A DNA stretch of 19,955 nt, from positions 1 to 19,955 of the forward strand of contig DEUB01000050.1 in NCBI GenBank assembly GCA_002362385.1, read 5' to 3'. This document shows positions 1 through 8,921 of the stretch, in pieces; within the stretch, counting starts at the first letter, position 1; every line of letters starts with the position of its first letter. The notes below the pieces were generated by a model. That model was not told where the DNA came from. It saw nothing but the letters and a program-made list of their open reading frames with translations, and searched no databases. The DNA comes from Lachnospiraceae bacterium UBA3273 (GTDB taxonomy: Bacteria > Bacillota > Clostridia > Lachnospirales > Lachnospiraceae). The position numbers and the translations under genes were made by a program.

Positions 1-3000
1 TCTGGCTTAAGATGTTGTCCATGGTGCCGCCATAGGGATCACGGCTTAAAAAGGTCCCCGTCGCCATATTCAGATAGCGGGCCCTTAAATACTGCACTCC
101 CAGGTTCTCATGGGTGTATTCCCCGTTATAGCCGTAGGCTGCCGCCTGGGTCCTTACATAAAGGCTTGTGCTATCCGCCCCGTAAGGGCTCCTGCTCCCG
201 TCTGTCCCATAGGCATAGCTGACAGTCCCGCTTCCCGATACCAGGTTTGCCACGCTCCCCGTTCCCGTATAGTAATAGGTCCCGGCAGAAACTCCCCAAC
301 CCGTCATCCCGGCGTTCTTTATACCTGCCCCGTCTACCGATGCCGCTCCGGCCGTTGTAGTCCCGGAAAGCCCGGCTCCTTTTGCCACGCTGAAGCTTTC
401 ACGCCACACCCCGTAGCTGTAGCCCGTAAGGCTCTCCCCCATACCGCCATTTACTGCATACTCCGAAAGCACCTGGGCGTTGGGGAAACTAACATCATTA
501 ACATAGCTTACCTGTCTGTAGGCCCTTTCATTGAAACCGGTCCGGCTTTCATCCCCGAAAAGGCCTTCGATCAGTTCAAAGGGGCTCCCCGCTTCCTCCA
601 CGGTCTCTCCCACCTGCACGGTCTGTCCGCCCTGGCCGGGATACATTTCCCCTGCTCTTTCCCACAGCATTCCGGAATCCGCTTCCTTAATCCTGCCTTC
701 CCACAAAACGGTCACATCATCCCTAAAGCCCATCCGCTCATGGAGCCATGCCTTGAAGGCTGTAGGTGCGGGAAGGAAAATATCCGCCGCCTGGCAGAGC
801 ACTCCGTACCAGAATGCTTTTGCGCCTTCCTTATCACTTTCCTTTGCAGCTTCCGCATCTGAAAGTCCTGCATCGCCGCGGCCTTCCATCTGCCCGTCTG
901 CCGGGTCTTCATCCTTTCCGTTTCCTGTGAAACGCCCTTCCGAATCTCCGGGAAAACCGTTTCCTTCTTCTCCGTCTGCAGGACCTGCCCCCTGCCCCGG
1001 CAGTAATCCTGAACTTCCCGTATCCTCTCCGCGGGCACTTCCTGCACTGTTCCCTCCCCGGTTCCATTCCCCATAAGAGGAATCCCCCGGGTCTTCATCC
1101 TCTCCTTCCCCTGTCCGGTTTCCGGTTTCATCTTCCTTCCCCTTATCCTCCGTATCTTCATCCGGCTTCGGCGTAAGGAGTCTGTCTGCGGAAAGCTCCG
1201 GCGCATATTCCATGGTAAAAACCCTGTTGTCATTCCCGTCACACAATGCGGCTAAAAGCAGGTTGTCCTGATCCATGATCGCCGTCAGACGGCCCGATGC
1301 ATCGTATAGATAGTGTCTTTCCTCTTTTCCCTCTTCTTTTATGAGGTTCCCGGCTTTATCATAGCTATAAAGGGTCTCTCCGTCCTCACTGTCCCAGACC
1401 TTTACAAGCCTTCCTGCTTCGTCATAAGTATAGTTTACCGTCAGTTCTTCCCCGTCCGCCAGGATTTCCATCTGCAGCCTGTTGCCCGCCGGGTCATACA
1501 AATAAGTGGTAGCAGCGGCAGGTTTTCCTTCTTCCTTTTCCTCACTTTTGATAAGCTGGGACATACCGTCATAGGTATAGCGGTTTTCCTTCTCCACATA
1601 GGAATCCCCGTCATAAAGGCGTATTTTCTCCTGTATGATATTTCCCCTGCCGTCATAAGCATAACCGTAAAGGGAAATGGTCTTTCTCTCATGGGTATTC
1701 AAAAGTCCTGTTACACGCCCCAGTTCGTCATAGGTAATCCGGGTTTCCCCATCCTCCCTTTCTGCTCCGGTCAGGTTCCCGTCGGCATCGTAGGTATAGG
1801 CCGTGGTTTTTCCGTTAAGATCCGTAACGGAAGTCATGCGGTCTAAGGCATCATAGGTATACGAAGCTTTTCTTCCGTCAGGATAGACTACCTCTGTCAC
1901 ATTTCCAAAGGCATCATATTCATAGGAAATCTCCCTGCCGTTCCCATCCTTTGCCTTTACAAGCCTTCCCGCTTCATCATAGGTATAGAGGCTTTCCCCC
2001 GTCACATCATCCATGAGCGTCAGTCTCCCCATGGAGTCATAGCCATAGGAAGCTGTGGATAAGGCCTCTCCTGTGTCCTTAGATACCAGGCGGTTTAAGG
2101 CATCATAATCATAGGTAACGGTATTTCCGTTTTCATCCTTAACTTCCAACAGATTTCCTGCTTCATCGTAGGCATAAGAAGCCCGGTTTCCCAAGGGGTC
2201 TGTGGTCTCTATGAGGTTTCCGGCTTTATCATACTCATAGGAGGTGGTATTTCCGTTCCCGTCCTTTACCCCGGAAAGCTGTCCGTCCTGATGGTAGCTG
2301 TAGCTTACCAGGGAATCCTCCCCTTCTATGCTTACAAGCCTGTCCATCACATCATATGTGTAGGTATAGGCTTCCTCTCCCGCTATGTCTTCGTGGCGGA
2401 GTCTCCCCTTAGCGTCGTATAAATAAGAGGTCTGATTCCCCGCCCCATCAGTCATAGTCTTTATATTGGAAAGGGCGTCGTAGGTAAATGCAGTTTCCAT
2501 TCCTCCCGGGGATGTAAACCCTGTCAGTCTGCCCCTGGAATCATAGGCATAAACGCTTTTTCCTCCCAGGGCGTCCGTAAAGCCCGTCAGGTTTCCTGTT
2601 TTATCATAAGTATAGGCGCTTACGCGGGCCTCTGCGCCGTTTTCCGCAATCCTGCCGGAGGGGGCCTTTTCATAGGAGATCTCTTTGATGAGCTGTCCTT
2701 TCGGGTCATAAACAAGGTCCGTCTGCAGCCCCGAAGGCAGAGTGATTCCTGCAAGCCTTCCGTTTTCATCATAATCATACTGATAAAGTGCTTCATCCCC
2801 ATAGGAAACAGCGGTTACGTTTCCGTCTCCGTCATAGGTATAGGCCGTTTTCCCGCCCAGGGCATCCACGATTCCCGTAAGACGGTTTAAGCAGTCGTAT
2901 TCATAACGGGTCTCTCCATTAGCATCAGCTAACGAGATCAGGTTCCCGTTTTCATCATAGGAAAGCTCTGCCTCCATTCCCGTGGGTCCGGTAAGCTTTG

Positions 3001-6000
3001 TCAGGTTTCCACTTTTGTCATAGGCATACAGATAACTTCCTCCGCCCGCCGGCGTCTCTGAAACCATACGGCCCGCACCGTCATAGGCATAAGTATTCTC
3101 CGAACCGTCAGGAGCAGTCTCTTTTATGAAGTTTCCTGCTTTGTCATAGTCATAAAGCGTCCGGTTTCCGAACACATCCGTAACGGCCGTAAGACGTCCT
3201 GCTTCATCATAGGCATACTCTGTAAGGCGGGTGTCCCCTTCCTTTTTGTAAGCAAGGTTCCCCATTTTATCATAGGCAAAATAATCTGCGCTTCCGTCAG
3301 CATAAACAACAGAGACCAGCTGTCCCAGGGCATCGTAGGAATAAGCGGTCTTGTTTCCTTCCCCGTCGGAAACCCCCGTCAGGTTTCCCGTCCTGCTGTA
3401 TTCCATGGTGGTCGCAGTGCCCAGAGGATCCGTTACCTGAATGAGATTCCCTGCCCCGTCATAAGTATATAATGTCTCCCCTTTATCGGAAGCGGTCTCC
3501 TTTATAAGCCTTCCCGCACGATCGTAGGCATAGGCTGTTTTGATCCCCAGAGGGTCCGTAACGGAAAGGATGCTCCCCCGTTTATCGTATTCCAAGGACG
3601 CAGTATACCCTCCTGCATCCTTTGCCAAGATCATCCGGCCTTCACTGTCATAAGTATACTCTGTTTTGTTTCCTTTTGCATCTGTTTCGAAAATAAGGTT
3701 TCCGAAAATATCATATCCATACAGGCGCTGCCTGCCCTCTTCATCGGTAAAAGAGGTAAGGTTTCCCGAAATATCATAATCATAGAGGCGCACGCTGCCT
3801 AAAGGGTCCGTTTCCTTTATGAGCCTGTGGGAGGCGTCGTATTCATAAACCGTTTCCTGTAAGAGAGGGTCTGTTACAAGGATCAGACGGCCGTCCCTGT
3901 CATAGGCATAGGAAGTTGTTTCTCCCAGGGCATTTTCCTCTTTTAGGAGGTTTCCGTCGGCATCATAAGTATAGGCAGTCCTCCCTCCCAAAGCATCGGT
4001 CATGCCCGCGAGCCGCCCTGCTTTGTCCCATTCATAGGCCGTCTTATTTCCCAGGGCGTCGGTCAGGACCGTTAAATTTCCCCGTTTATCGTATTCACAG
4101 GTCGTGGCATAACCCTCCTCATCCAAAAAGGCGGTAATCCTCCCTGCTTTGTCGTATACATAGTTCTGCCTTCCGGCAGCCGTTTCCATGGCGGTAAGCC
4201 TGTTCCCTTTATCATATGTATAGACGGTCCTGTTCCCTTCCCCGTCAGTCATGGAGGTACGGTTATTGTTCCTGTCATAGGTATAAACGGTCTTTCCGCC
4301 TTCAGGGTCAGTGATCTTTGTAAGGTTTCCTGCGTTGTCATAGGCATATTCCCAGACGGCGCCGGAGGGGGTGGTCTCCTTGATGAGGCGGTCATGGTCA
4401 TCATATGCATACCGGGTTATCCGCTCCTCCCCTTTTTCTGTTTCCGGGATGCCGGTTTCGGTGTTTTCTTCTGCGGAAGCGTCGGCGCTTCCCCTCTCCC
4501 TTATGAGGATGCAGTTTCCGTTCCCGTCATATTCCCGCTCCTGTATGAGTCCGCCTGCATAGGCTGTCCTGATAAGCTGTCCTTTTTCATCATATTCGTA
4601 AGCTTCCGCTAACACTCCTCCGCGGCTTACGCCTGTCAGAACGCCTGAACGGTTATAGGAATAAGCGGTTTCAATCCCTTCATAGTCTCTGACGCTTAAA
4701 AGCTGTCCTGTATAAGGGTCGTAAGCCATGGCGCTTTCATAACCTGAAGGGTCTGTCACTTTAATCAGACGGTCATTTCCGTCATATTCATAGTACCGGC
4801 TGTTCCCTTCTGCATCCACGGCCTTCACGGGACGGTCCATGGCGTCAAAGGACACCTTTCTTACATTTCCGTAGGGGTCCTTTTCAGAGATCCGGTTGCC
4901 GTTTTTATCATAGGCATACTCATAGCGGTTCCCCATGCCGTCTGTCACGGAGGTAATGTTTCCCGCCTTGTCGTAGGTGTAAATGCTCTTTTCCCCCACA
5001 GACCCCGACACGGAGAGGATGAGTCCAGTCCTTCCGTAGGCAATGGCGGTATGTCCCCCTTCCGGCGAAGTGACGGATGTATTTCTTCCCAAAGGGTCAT
5101 AGGCATAAAGGGTAACATTTCCGTTACCGTCGGAAATGCTTACGGGCAGTCCCATGGCGTTATAGGCATAGGACGCCGTTACCGTGCCGTTTAAGGTAAC
5201 TTTTGTCAGATAGTTTCCCGTATAGCTGTAAAAGATGTGGTTTCCGTTCCCGTCGGTTTCTCCTTTTAACCGGTTTCTGTTATCATAGGTAAAGCTTCTC
5301 CCCGTTCCGTCGGCTTCCGTGAGCCTTTTAAGGTTTCCTGCCCCGTCGTATTCCGCCGTTACGGTATTGCCCATGGCATCCGTCGTGGAAAGTAGGTTTC
5401 CGTTCCCGTCATAGGAAAAAGAGGTAACGATATTTCCCCGGGTCTTTTTCGTGATATTCCCGTCGGCATTATAAACAAAAGAGGTCGTCACTCCCGTTCT
5501 GTCAACGGTCTTTACCATCCTTCCCCCGATATATTCCTTTGTCTCCCCGGTCCCGTCAGGATAAGTTATTCTTGTGGTACGGTAATTTTCGTCGTATTCA
5601 TAAACAGTCAGGTTTCCTGCCGCATCCTTTGCCCGGGTCTTTCCCTGTCCGTAGCTTAACGTGATGGTCCCTCCCAGTCTGTCCGTCTGGCGGATCACAC
5701 GGTTTTCATCATCATAAAAGTTCTGCACCACCCTGTTTCCGTTTTCATCATACCAAGCTTTTAAGCGGTGCCTGTCGTCATAGGAAAAGGTCTTGCTGTT
5801 TCCCATGGGATCTTTAACCTCTGCAAGGTTCTGCCCATCGTCATAGCGGTATTCATAGATGCCGCCGTCAGGCATGGTCATAGAAGTAATACAGCCGTTA
5901 TCATCTACGGTTACCCCCATGGTAACGCCTTCCCTGGAAATGCCCGTAAGCCGTCCCTCACTGTCCCTGTGAAAGGTGCGCACTTCCCCGTTTTTTCCTT

Positions 6001-8788
6001 TGATCTGGAGGAGATCTCCTTTTGTATCAAAGGTGTGGACGCTGCCGTCTTCCTCTTTTATTTCGTATTTATAAATGTCTAAGGTCTGTTCCCCTGCCGA
6101 AAAGCTGCCCTGCGCTTCCCCTGTCTTTATCCGTTTCAGGCTGATCTGATACCCTTCAGGGCTTCTGTAGCCGCCCCTTCCGTCAGGGGTAAAATAAAGA
6201 CTGCTTCCGTCAGGACGGTTGTATACAAGGGTTCCGTCGGAAAGGGCGCCCATACTTTCGTCAAACATGGAGGTAAAGCCCCGCCCGAAGCTTCCCAGCC
6301 TTTCCGCATTCATTCCGTTGTAATATCTCTGCATGGCAAAGACGCCCAGAGCATCTTGATAGGAAAAATCCTCCTGGGCCAAAAAGAAATTGCCTGTATT
6401 TAAGTTGATCGGCTCAAATCCGAATTCACAGTGGAGCCCCCTTCCTAAAAGGGCGGTGTCGATCCGGCTTTTTTCATCATCGGTCAGTTCCCCCGGCTGA
6501 TAAGGAGTGTTCCGGTTTTTCTGCGGATTCCTGATAAAGATGGTGTTATTTTCCACCATCAGGGTGTCTGCCGCTTTGTTATCAAACATCAGGACGGAAA
6601 GAGGTACCCCATAATAATCTGCGATCTTTGAAAGGCTGTCATATCTGGTGGCCCGGTAGATCAGAAACTCATCGCTCTTTACGAGGGTTCCCTGTTTATC
6701 CCCCTTTGCAGCCTGGGCGCTCATAAAATAAAGGGTGTCATAGTCAAACTCCGTAAAGGGATATGCGCTCTGCCAGTTGGACTGTACATCCTTATAGCGC
6801 AGTATCCCCTGGGGAAAGGCAGCCTCAAAGGAGCTGCTGTCGGGGTACACCTTTGCATTGTCCGTCCCATGGATCCCCTCATAGTTTTTGGAAGCATCGG
6901 ACAGGGCATAACGGACAAAAGCGTAAGGTGTTGCTAACCCATCAGCAAAAACGCCGTAGCACTGCATCTTCCCGTCCGCGGAAGTAAGGGTCATGGGACG
7001 CAGGTTGATGGTAGTATCAGAAAGACTGTAGTCCATGGGCACGTCCCCCGCCGGCTGCCAGGTAATGGAGATCCTGGGGGTAAGGGAAGCGTCGGGATAG
7101 TTTTCCGTGGCAAACACCGCGCCCGGCATAGTCTCATCGGAAGAAAGCAGCAAAAGTCCATGGCTTTCATAGGTACTGTGTATCCACCCGTTTACCGAAT
7201 CCCTGATATCGTAGCTTTTCCATCCTTCTCCCGCCGGCCTCATGGAATCCTCTCCCGCAATGAACCGGTCCAGGTTCACGGAGTTTTCCCATGTGATATC
7301 CCCGTAAGAAAGGGGCTGCCTTAAGCGGTAGCATCCGATATCAAAGCCGTTATTTCCATTGAGCTGGTAGATATCGAGGCTTGCAGAGATCACATCAATA
7401 TCACGAAAGCCCCCAAGGATATCCTGATAGCGGAAGGTCGTGATCACGTAGCTCCTGGACTTCCCGATCCCGTCAAAGTATCCTGTAAAGCTGCAGATCT
7501 CTTCCGGCAGATACCCTCCTAAATTTGCTATGGTAAAGTTGTCGATCTCATTCTGCAGCACAGTGGTACTGGGGTCTATTTTCACGGGATAGACACGGGA
7601 TGCATCCTCTATCCAATCCTTATCCGCAGAAAGGGTCAGAATATATTCCCCGTCCCTTTCCGCAAGCTCCAGGGTTATATCCTCCGATACTTCCCCTGCG
7701 GCGTCCTCCATGCGGGGCGCGCTGATTATGATGGCCGGCAAAGTATTTTCACTGATGCTGCCTTTGTCTGCATCGCTTTCTCCCGCATCATTTCCATTCA
7801 GGCTCTTTTCATCCGTATCGTCCCCGCCCGTATCATTTCCGCTCAGGCTCTTTCCATCCGCATCGTCCCTGCCGCCGTCATTTTCCCCGTTTATATCATT
7901 CCCGCTGACCTCCCCTGCAGCTTCGTAGATATAGACGCAGTTATTCTTAAGAACCGCCCTGATCCCCTCTTTTTTCAGGAAATAGGTAAAGTCCGTCTTT
8001 TCCTGGGGCGCCAATAAGATAATGTCCTGTTTTACCCCGTTCGGCTGCACCGTATACTGGATATCAATATTTTCATACACCCCGTTATATCTGATGGCAT
8101 TGTCCGACACCGCCGCCTTTGTATAATCCCCGTCTTCTGCCGTAAGGGCCGCCTCCACGCCGTTTCCGCTGACGGTAACGGTCCTTTCCCCGTTTCCTCC
8201 TGCCGGGAATGCGGCGTTCATGCTGTTTTCCTTATTGGTATAAATATCCCCCTCCGTGCCGTTTCCGGACACCAGGGTGTTGTCTATGGCTTTCTCCTGC
8301 CCGTCTTCCATGAAGGTGTTGGGACAGGAGGTAAAAACTGTCCGGTAAGTCCCGTCAGGCAGACGGTAGGTCTTATAGTTTTTTCCGGTCTCAATGAGGA
8401 TCCCGCCGTCCTCCTCCGATAGTTCGGACGCTTCCCTCTCCGGCATCCTTAAAGATCCTTCGGGTATTTCCGTAAGGGACGGTATTGCGGCGGACGGCGT
8501 CTCCCCTGTCCCGTCTAAAAAGTCCCCCGAGAGGGTCCTGCCTTCCTTTACCCGGAAGATGTCTTCCTCCCGCTTAAGCCTTTCCGCTTCTTCTCTTTCC
8601 TGTTCCCGCTGCTCCGATACCCTTCGGTATAAGACCGGCAGGCCTTCCGCATAGGCCGGCGCCTCTTGTGTGAAGACTAAGAGGACTGCCAGAAGGAGGC
8701 TGACCGCACGAAAGATATTTGTTCTTTTCCTCTGTCTTTTCTGACGGACTTTTCCCTGCTGTGGTTTTCTCTGTTGTGGTTTTCTCAT
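1..8788 (-). CDS. Giant secreted WapA/Rhs-type YD-repeat protein (3' end beyond the window)
   Basis: The frame is open from the ATG at 8788 to base 1 (2929 codons plus one base), with no stop. A site GAGGGGAAG sits 6 bases before the ATG. Residues 1-25 are very basic, 26-40 hydrophobic, and AYA at 45-47 is a likely signal peptidase site. In order follow three 15-residue acidic repeats (about 304-348), a DNRLRE-like domain (about 413-575), a LysM-like motif (about 704-752, YDSLSKIADYYGVPLSVL), an Rhs entry domain like DUF6531 (about 786-865, PINLNTGNF, FGRGFTS), about 71 YD repeats of 20-21 residues (about 978-2510), an acidic Gly/Glu/Asp-rich insert (about 2517-2835), and the Rhs core motif (YLRARYLNMATGTFLSRDP, ending about 2925). 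In this family, YD repeats form a shell around a C-terminal toxin that delivers contact-dependent growth inhibition or adhesion functions, as in Bacillus WapA. The tip lies off the left edge, so the effector activity is unknown. Polymorphic toxin is the favoured role; a large non-toxic surface protein is the alternative. Confidence 0.95.
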   Translation of the reverse strand, partial: MRKPQQRKPQQGKVRQKRQRKRTNIFRAVSLLLAVLLVFTQEAPAYAEGLPVLYRRVSEQREQEREEAERLKREEDIFRVKEGRTLSGDFLDGTGETPSAAIPSLTEIPEGSLRMPEREASELSEEDGGILIETGKNYKTYRLPDGTYRTVFTSCPNTFMEDGQEKAIDNTLVSGNGTEGDIYTNKENSMNAAFPAGGNGERTVTVSGNGVEAALTAEDGDYTKAAVSDNAIRYNGVYENIDIQYTVQPNGVKQDIILLAPQEKTDFTYFLKKEGIRAVLKNNCVYIYEAAGEVSGNDINGENDGGRDDADGKSLSGNDTGGDDTDEKSLNGNDAGESDADKGSISENTLPAIIISAPRMEDAAGEVSEDITLELAERDGEYILTLSADKDWIEDASRVYPVKIDPSTTVLQNEIDNFTIANLGGYLPEEICSFTGYFDGIGKSRSYVITTFRYQDILGGFRDIDVISASLDIYQLNGNNGFDIGCYRLRQPLSYGDITWENSVNLDRFIAGEDSMRPAGEGWKSYDIRDSVNGWIHSTYESHGLLLLSSDETMPGAVFATENYPDASLTPRISITWQPAGDVPMDYSLSDTTINLRPMTLTSADGKMQCYGVFADGLATPYAFVRYALSDASKNYEGIHGTDNAKVYPDSSSFEAAFPQGILRYKDVQSNWQSAYPFTEFDYDTLYFMSAQAAKGDKQGTLVKSDEFLIYRATRYDSLSKIADYYGVPLSVLMFDNKAADTLMVENNTIFIRNPQKNRNTPYQPGELTDDEKSRIDTALLGRGLHCEFGFEPINLNTGNFFLAQEDFSYQDALGVFAMQRYYNGMNAERLGSFGRGFTSMFDESMGALSDGTLVYNRPDGSSLYFTPDGRGGYRSPEGYQISLKRIKTGEAQGSFSAGEQTLDIYKYEIKEEDGSVHTFDTKGDLLQIKGKNGEVRTFHRDSEGRLTGISREGVTMGVTVDDNGCITSMTMPDGGIYEYRYDDGQNLAEVKDPMGNSKTFSYDDRHRLKAWYDENGNRVVQNFYDDENRVIRQTDRLGGTITLSYGQGKTRAKDAAGNLTVYEYDENYRTTRITYPDGTGETKEYIGGRMVKTVDRTGVTTSFVYNADGNITKKTRGNIVTSFSYDGNGNLLSTTDAMGNTVTAEYDGAGNLKRLTEADGTGRSFTYDNRNRLKGETDGNGNHIFYSYTGNYLTKVTLNGTVTASYAYNAMGLPVSISDGNGNVTLYAYDPLGRNTSVTSPEGGHTAIAYGRTGLILSVSGSVGEKSIYTYDKAGNITSVTDGMGNRYEYAYDKNGNRISEKDPYGNVRKVSFDAMDRPVKAVDAEGNSRYYEYDGNDRLIKVTDPSGYESAMAYDPYTGQLLSVRDYEGIETAYSYNRSGVLTGVSRGGVLAEAYEYDEKGQLIRTAYAGGLIQEREYDGNGNCILIRERGSADASAEENTETGIPETEKGEERITRYAYDDHDRLIKETTPSGAVWEYAYDNAGNLTKITDPEGGKTVYTYDRNNNRTSMTDGEGNRTVYTYDKGNRLTAMETAAGRQNYVYDKAGRITAFLDEEGYATTCEYDKRGNLTVLTDALGNKTAYEWDKAGRLAGMTDALGGRTAYTYDADGNLLKEENALGETTSYAYDRDGRLILVTDPLLQETVYEYDASHRLIKETDPLGSVRLYDYDISGNLTSFTDEEGRQRLYGYDIFGNLIFETDAKGNKTEYTYDSEGRMILAKDAGGYTASLEYDKRGSILSVTDPLGIKTAYAYDRAGRLIKETASDKGETLYTYDGAGNLIQVTDPLGTATTMEYSRTGNLTGVSDGEGNKTAYSYDALGQLVSVVYADGSADYFAYDKMGNLAYKKEGDTRLTEYAYDEAGRLTAVTDVFGNRTLYDYDKAGNFIKETAPDGSENTYAYDGAGRMVSETPAGGGSYLYAYDKSGNLTKLTGPTGMEAELSYDENGNLISLADANGETRYEYDCLNRLTGIVDALGGKTAYTYDGDGNVTAVSYGDEALYQYDYDENGRLAGITLPSGLQTDLVYDPKGQLIKEISYEKAPSGRIAENGAEARVSAYTYDKTGNLTGFTDALGGKSVYAYDSRGRLTGFTSPGGMETAFTYDALSNIKTMTDGAGNQTSYLYDAKGRLRHEDIAGEEAYTYTYDVMDRLVSIEGEDSLVSYSYHQDGQLSGVKDGNGNTTSYEYDKAGNLIETTDPLGNRASYAYDEAGNLLEVKDENGNTVTYDYDALNRLVSKDTGEALSTASYGYDSMGRLTLMDDVTGESLYTYDEAGRLVKAKDGNGREISYEYDAFGNVTEVVYPDGRKASYTYDALDRMTSVTDLNGKTTAYTYDADGNLTGAEREDGETRITYDELGRVTGLLNTHERKTISLYGYAYDGRGNIIQEKIRLYDGDSYVEKENRYTYDGMSQLIKSEEKEEGKPAAATTYLYDPAGNRLQMEILADGEELTVNYTYDEAGRLVKVWDSEDGETLYSYDKAGNLIKEEGKEERHYLYDASGRLTAIMDQDNLLLAALCDGNDNRVFTMEYAPELSADRLLTPKPDEDTEDKGKEDETGNRTGEGEDEDPGDSSYGEWNRGGNSAGSARGEDTGSSGLLPGQGAGPADGEEGNGFPGDSEGRFTGNGKDEDPADGQMEGRGDAGLSDAEAAKESDKEGAKAFWYGVLCQAADIFLPAPTAFKAWLHERMGFRDDVTVLWEGRIKEADSGMLWERAGEMYPGQGGQTVQVGETVEEAGSPFELIEGLFGDESRTGFNERAYRQVSYVNDVSFPNAQVLSEYAVNGGMGESLTGYSYGVWRESFSVAKGAGLSGTTTAGAASVDGAGIKNAGMTGWGVSAGTYYYTGTGSVANLVSGSGTVSYAYGTDGSRSPYGADSTSLYVRTQAAAYGYNGEYTHENLGVQYLRARYLNMATGTFLSRDPYGGTMDNILSQ
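1260..5860 (-). repeat. YD-repeat array, about 71 units of roughly 63 bases
   Basis: On the minus strand this codes about 71 consecutive units, by my reading, of the form YxYDxxGNLxxxTDPxGNxT. One unit (around 4400-4530) is stretched by an extra Glu-rich segment. Some distant units remain close in DNA: 1401-1433 and 1956-1988 differ at only 3 of 33 positions, which suggests recombination or duplication within the array. It is protein-coding repeat, not an intergenic array. Confidence 0.93.
7746..7880 (-). repeat. Three 45-base tandem repeats encoding an acidic linker in the Rhs protein
   Basis: Units at about 7836-7880, 7791-7835 and 7746-7790 encode 15-residue repeats of the type DGGRDDADGKSLSGN, DTGGDDTDEKSLNGN and DAGESDADKGSISEN. 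The first two are clearly alike at the DNA level; the third is degenerate. The stretch is probably a flexible spacer between the N-terminal region and the DNRLRE-like domain and could vary in copy number between strains. Confidence 0.8.
8756..8785 (-). repeat. 15-base tandem duplication in the signal-peptide n-region of the Rhs gene
   Basis: Codons 2-6 and 7-11 are a near-perfect tandem pair, both encoding RKPQQ (AGA AAA CCA CAR CAG). The repeat lengthens the basic n-region ahead of the hydrophobic core. It looks like a simple slippage product; no regulatory meaning is visible. Confidence 0.8.
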
Positions 8789-8805
8789 TTGTATCTTCCC
8801 CTCGT

Positions 8806-8844
8806 AAAAAAATAGAACCGGTAGTCCCTATGACCGCCGGTTCT
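8806..8844 (-). terminator. Hairpin with U-tract between the lipoprotein genes and the Rhs gene; terminator or attenuator
   Basis: Read on the minus strand, AGAACCGG (8844-8837) pairs perfectly with CCGGTTCT (8821-8814) across a 15-base loop, followed by A and then seven T (8812-8806). This is the layout of an intrinsic terminator for the lipoprotein pair ending at 8922. The T run ends only two bases before the Rhs ribosome site, so there is no room for a promoter between them. Transcripts of the Rhs gene must therefore read through it or start inside it. An operator palindrome is an alternative reading. Confidence 0.7.
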
Positions 8845-8921
8845 AAGTATAACTTATTTTTATTCCCCTACTATTTCCGTATTTGGAAAGTTTTTGCATA
8901 TTTAATAAAAATTTAAGATTT

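Noticed and set aside
110..1076. Two long plus-strand open frames (110-862 and 531-1076)
   Set aside because: They are antisense to the Rhs gene, lack ribosome sites, and their composition (Pro, Ser, Arg-rich) reflects the opposite strand of a Gly/Glu-rich coding region.
712..1242. A 176-codon minus-strand frame inside the Rhs gene
   Set aside because: It is another frame of the Rhs gene; the reading frame that continues from 8788 gives coherent YD and core motifs across this stretch.
1313..1846. Plus-strand hydrophobic frame across the YD repeats
   Set aside because: Shadow of the repetitive Rhs frame; hydrophobic look comes from complementing the Tyr/Asp codons.
1260..5860. Regularly spaced 63-base periodicity as a possible CRISPR array
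   Set aside because: The repeats vary, are coding throughout in one frame and give YD units; there are no unique spacers or cas genes.
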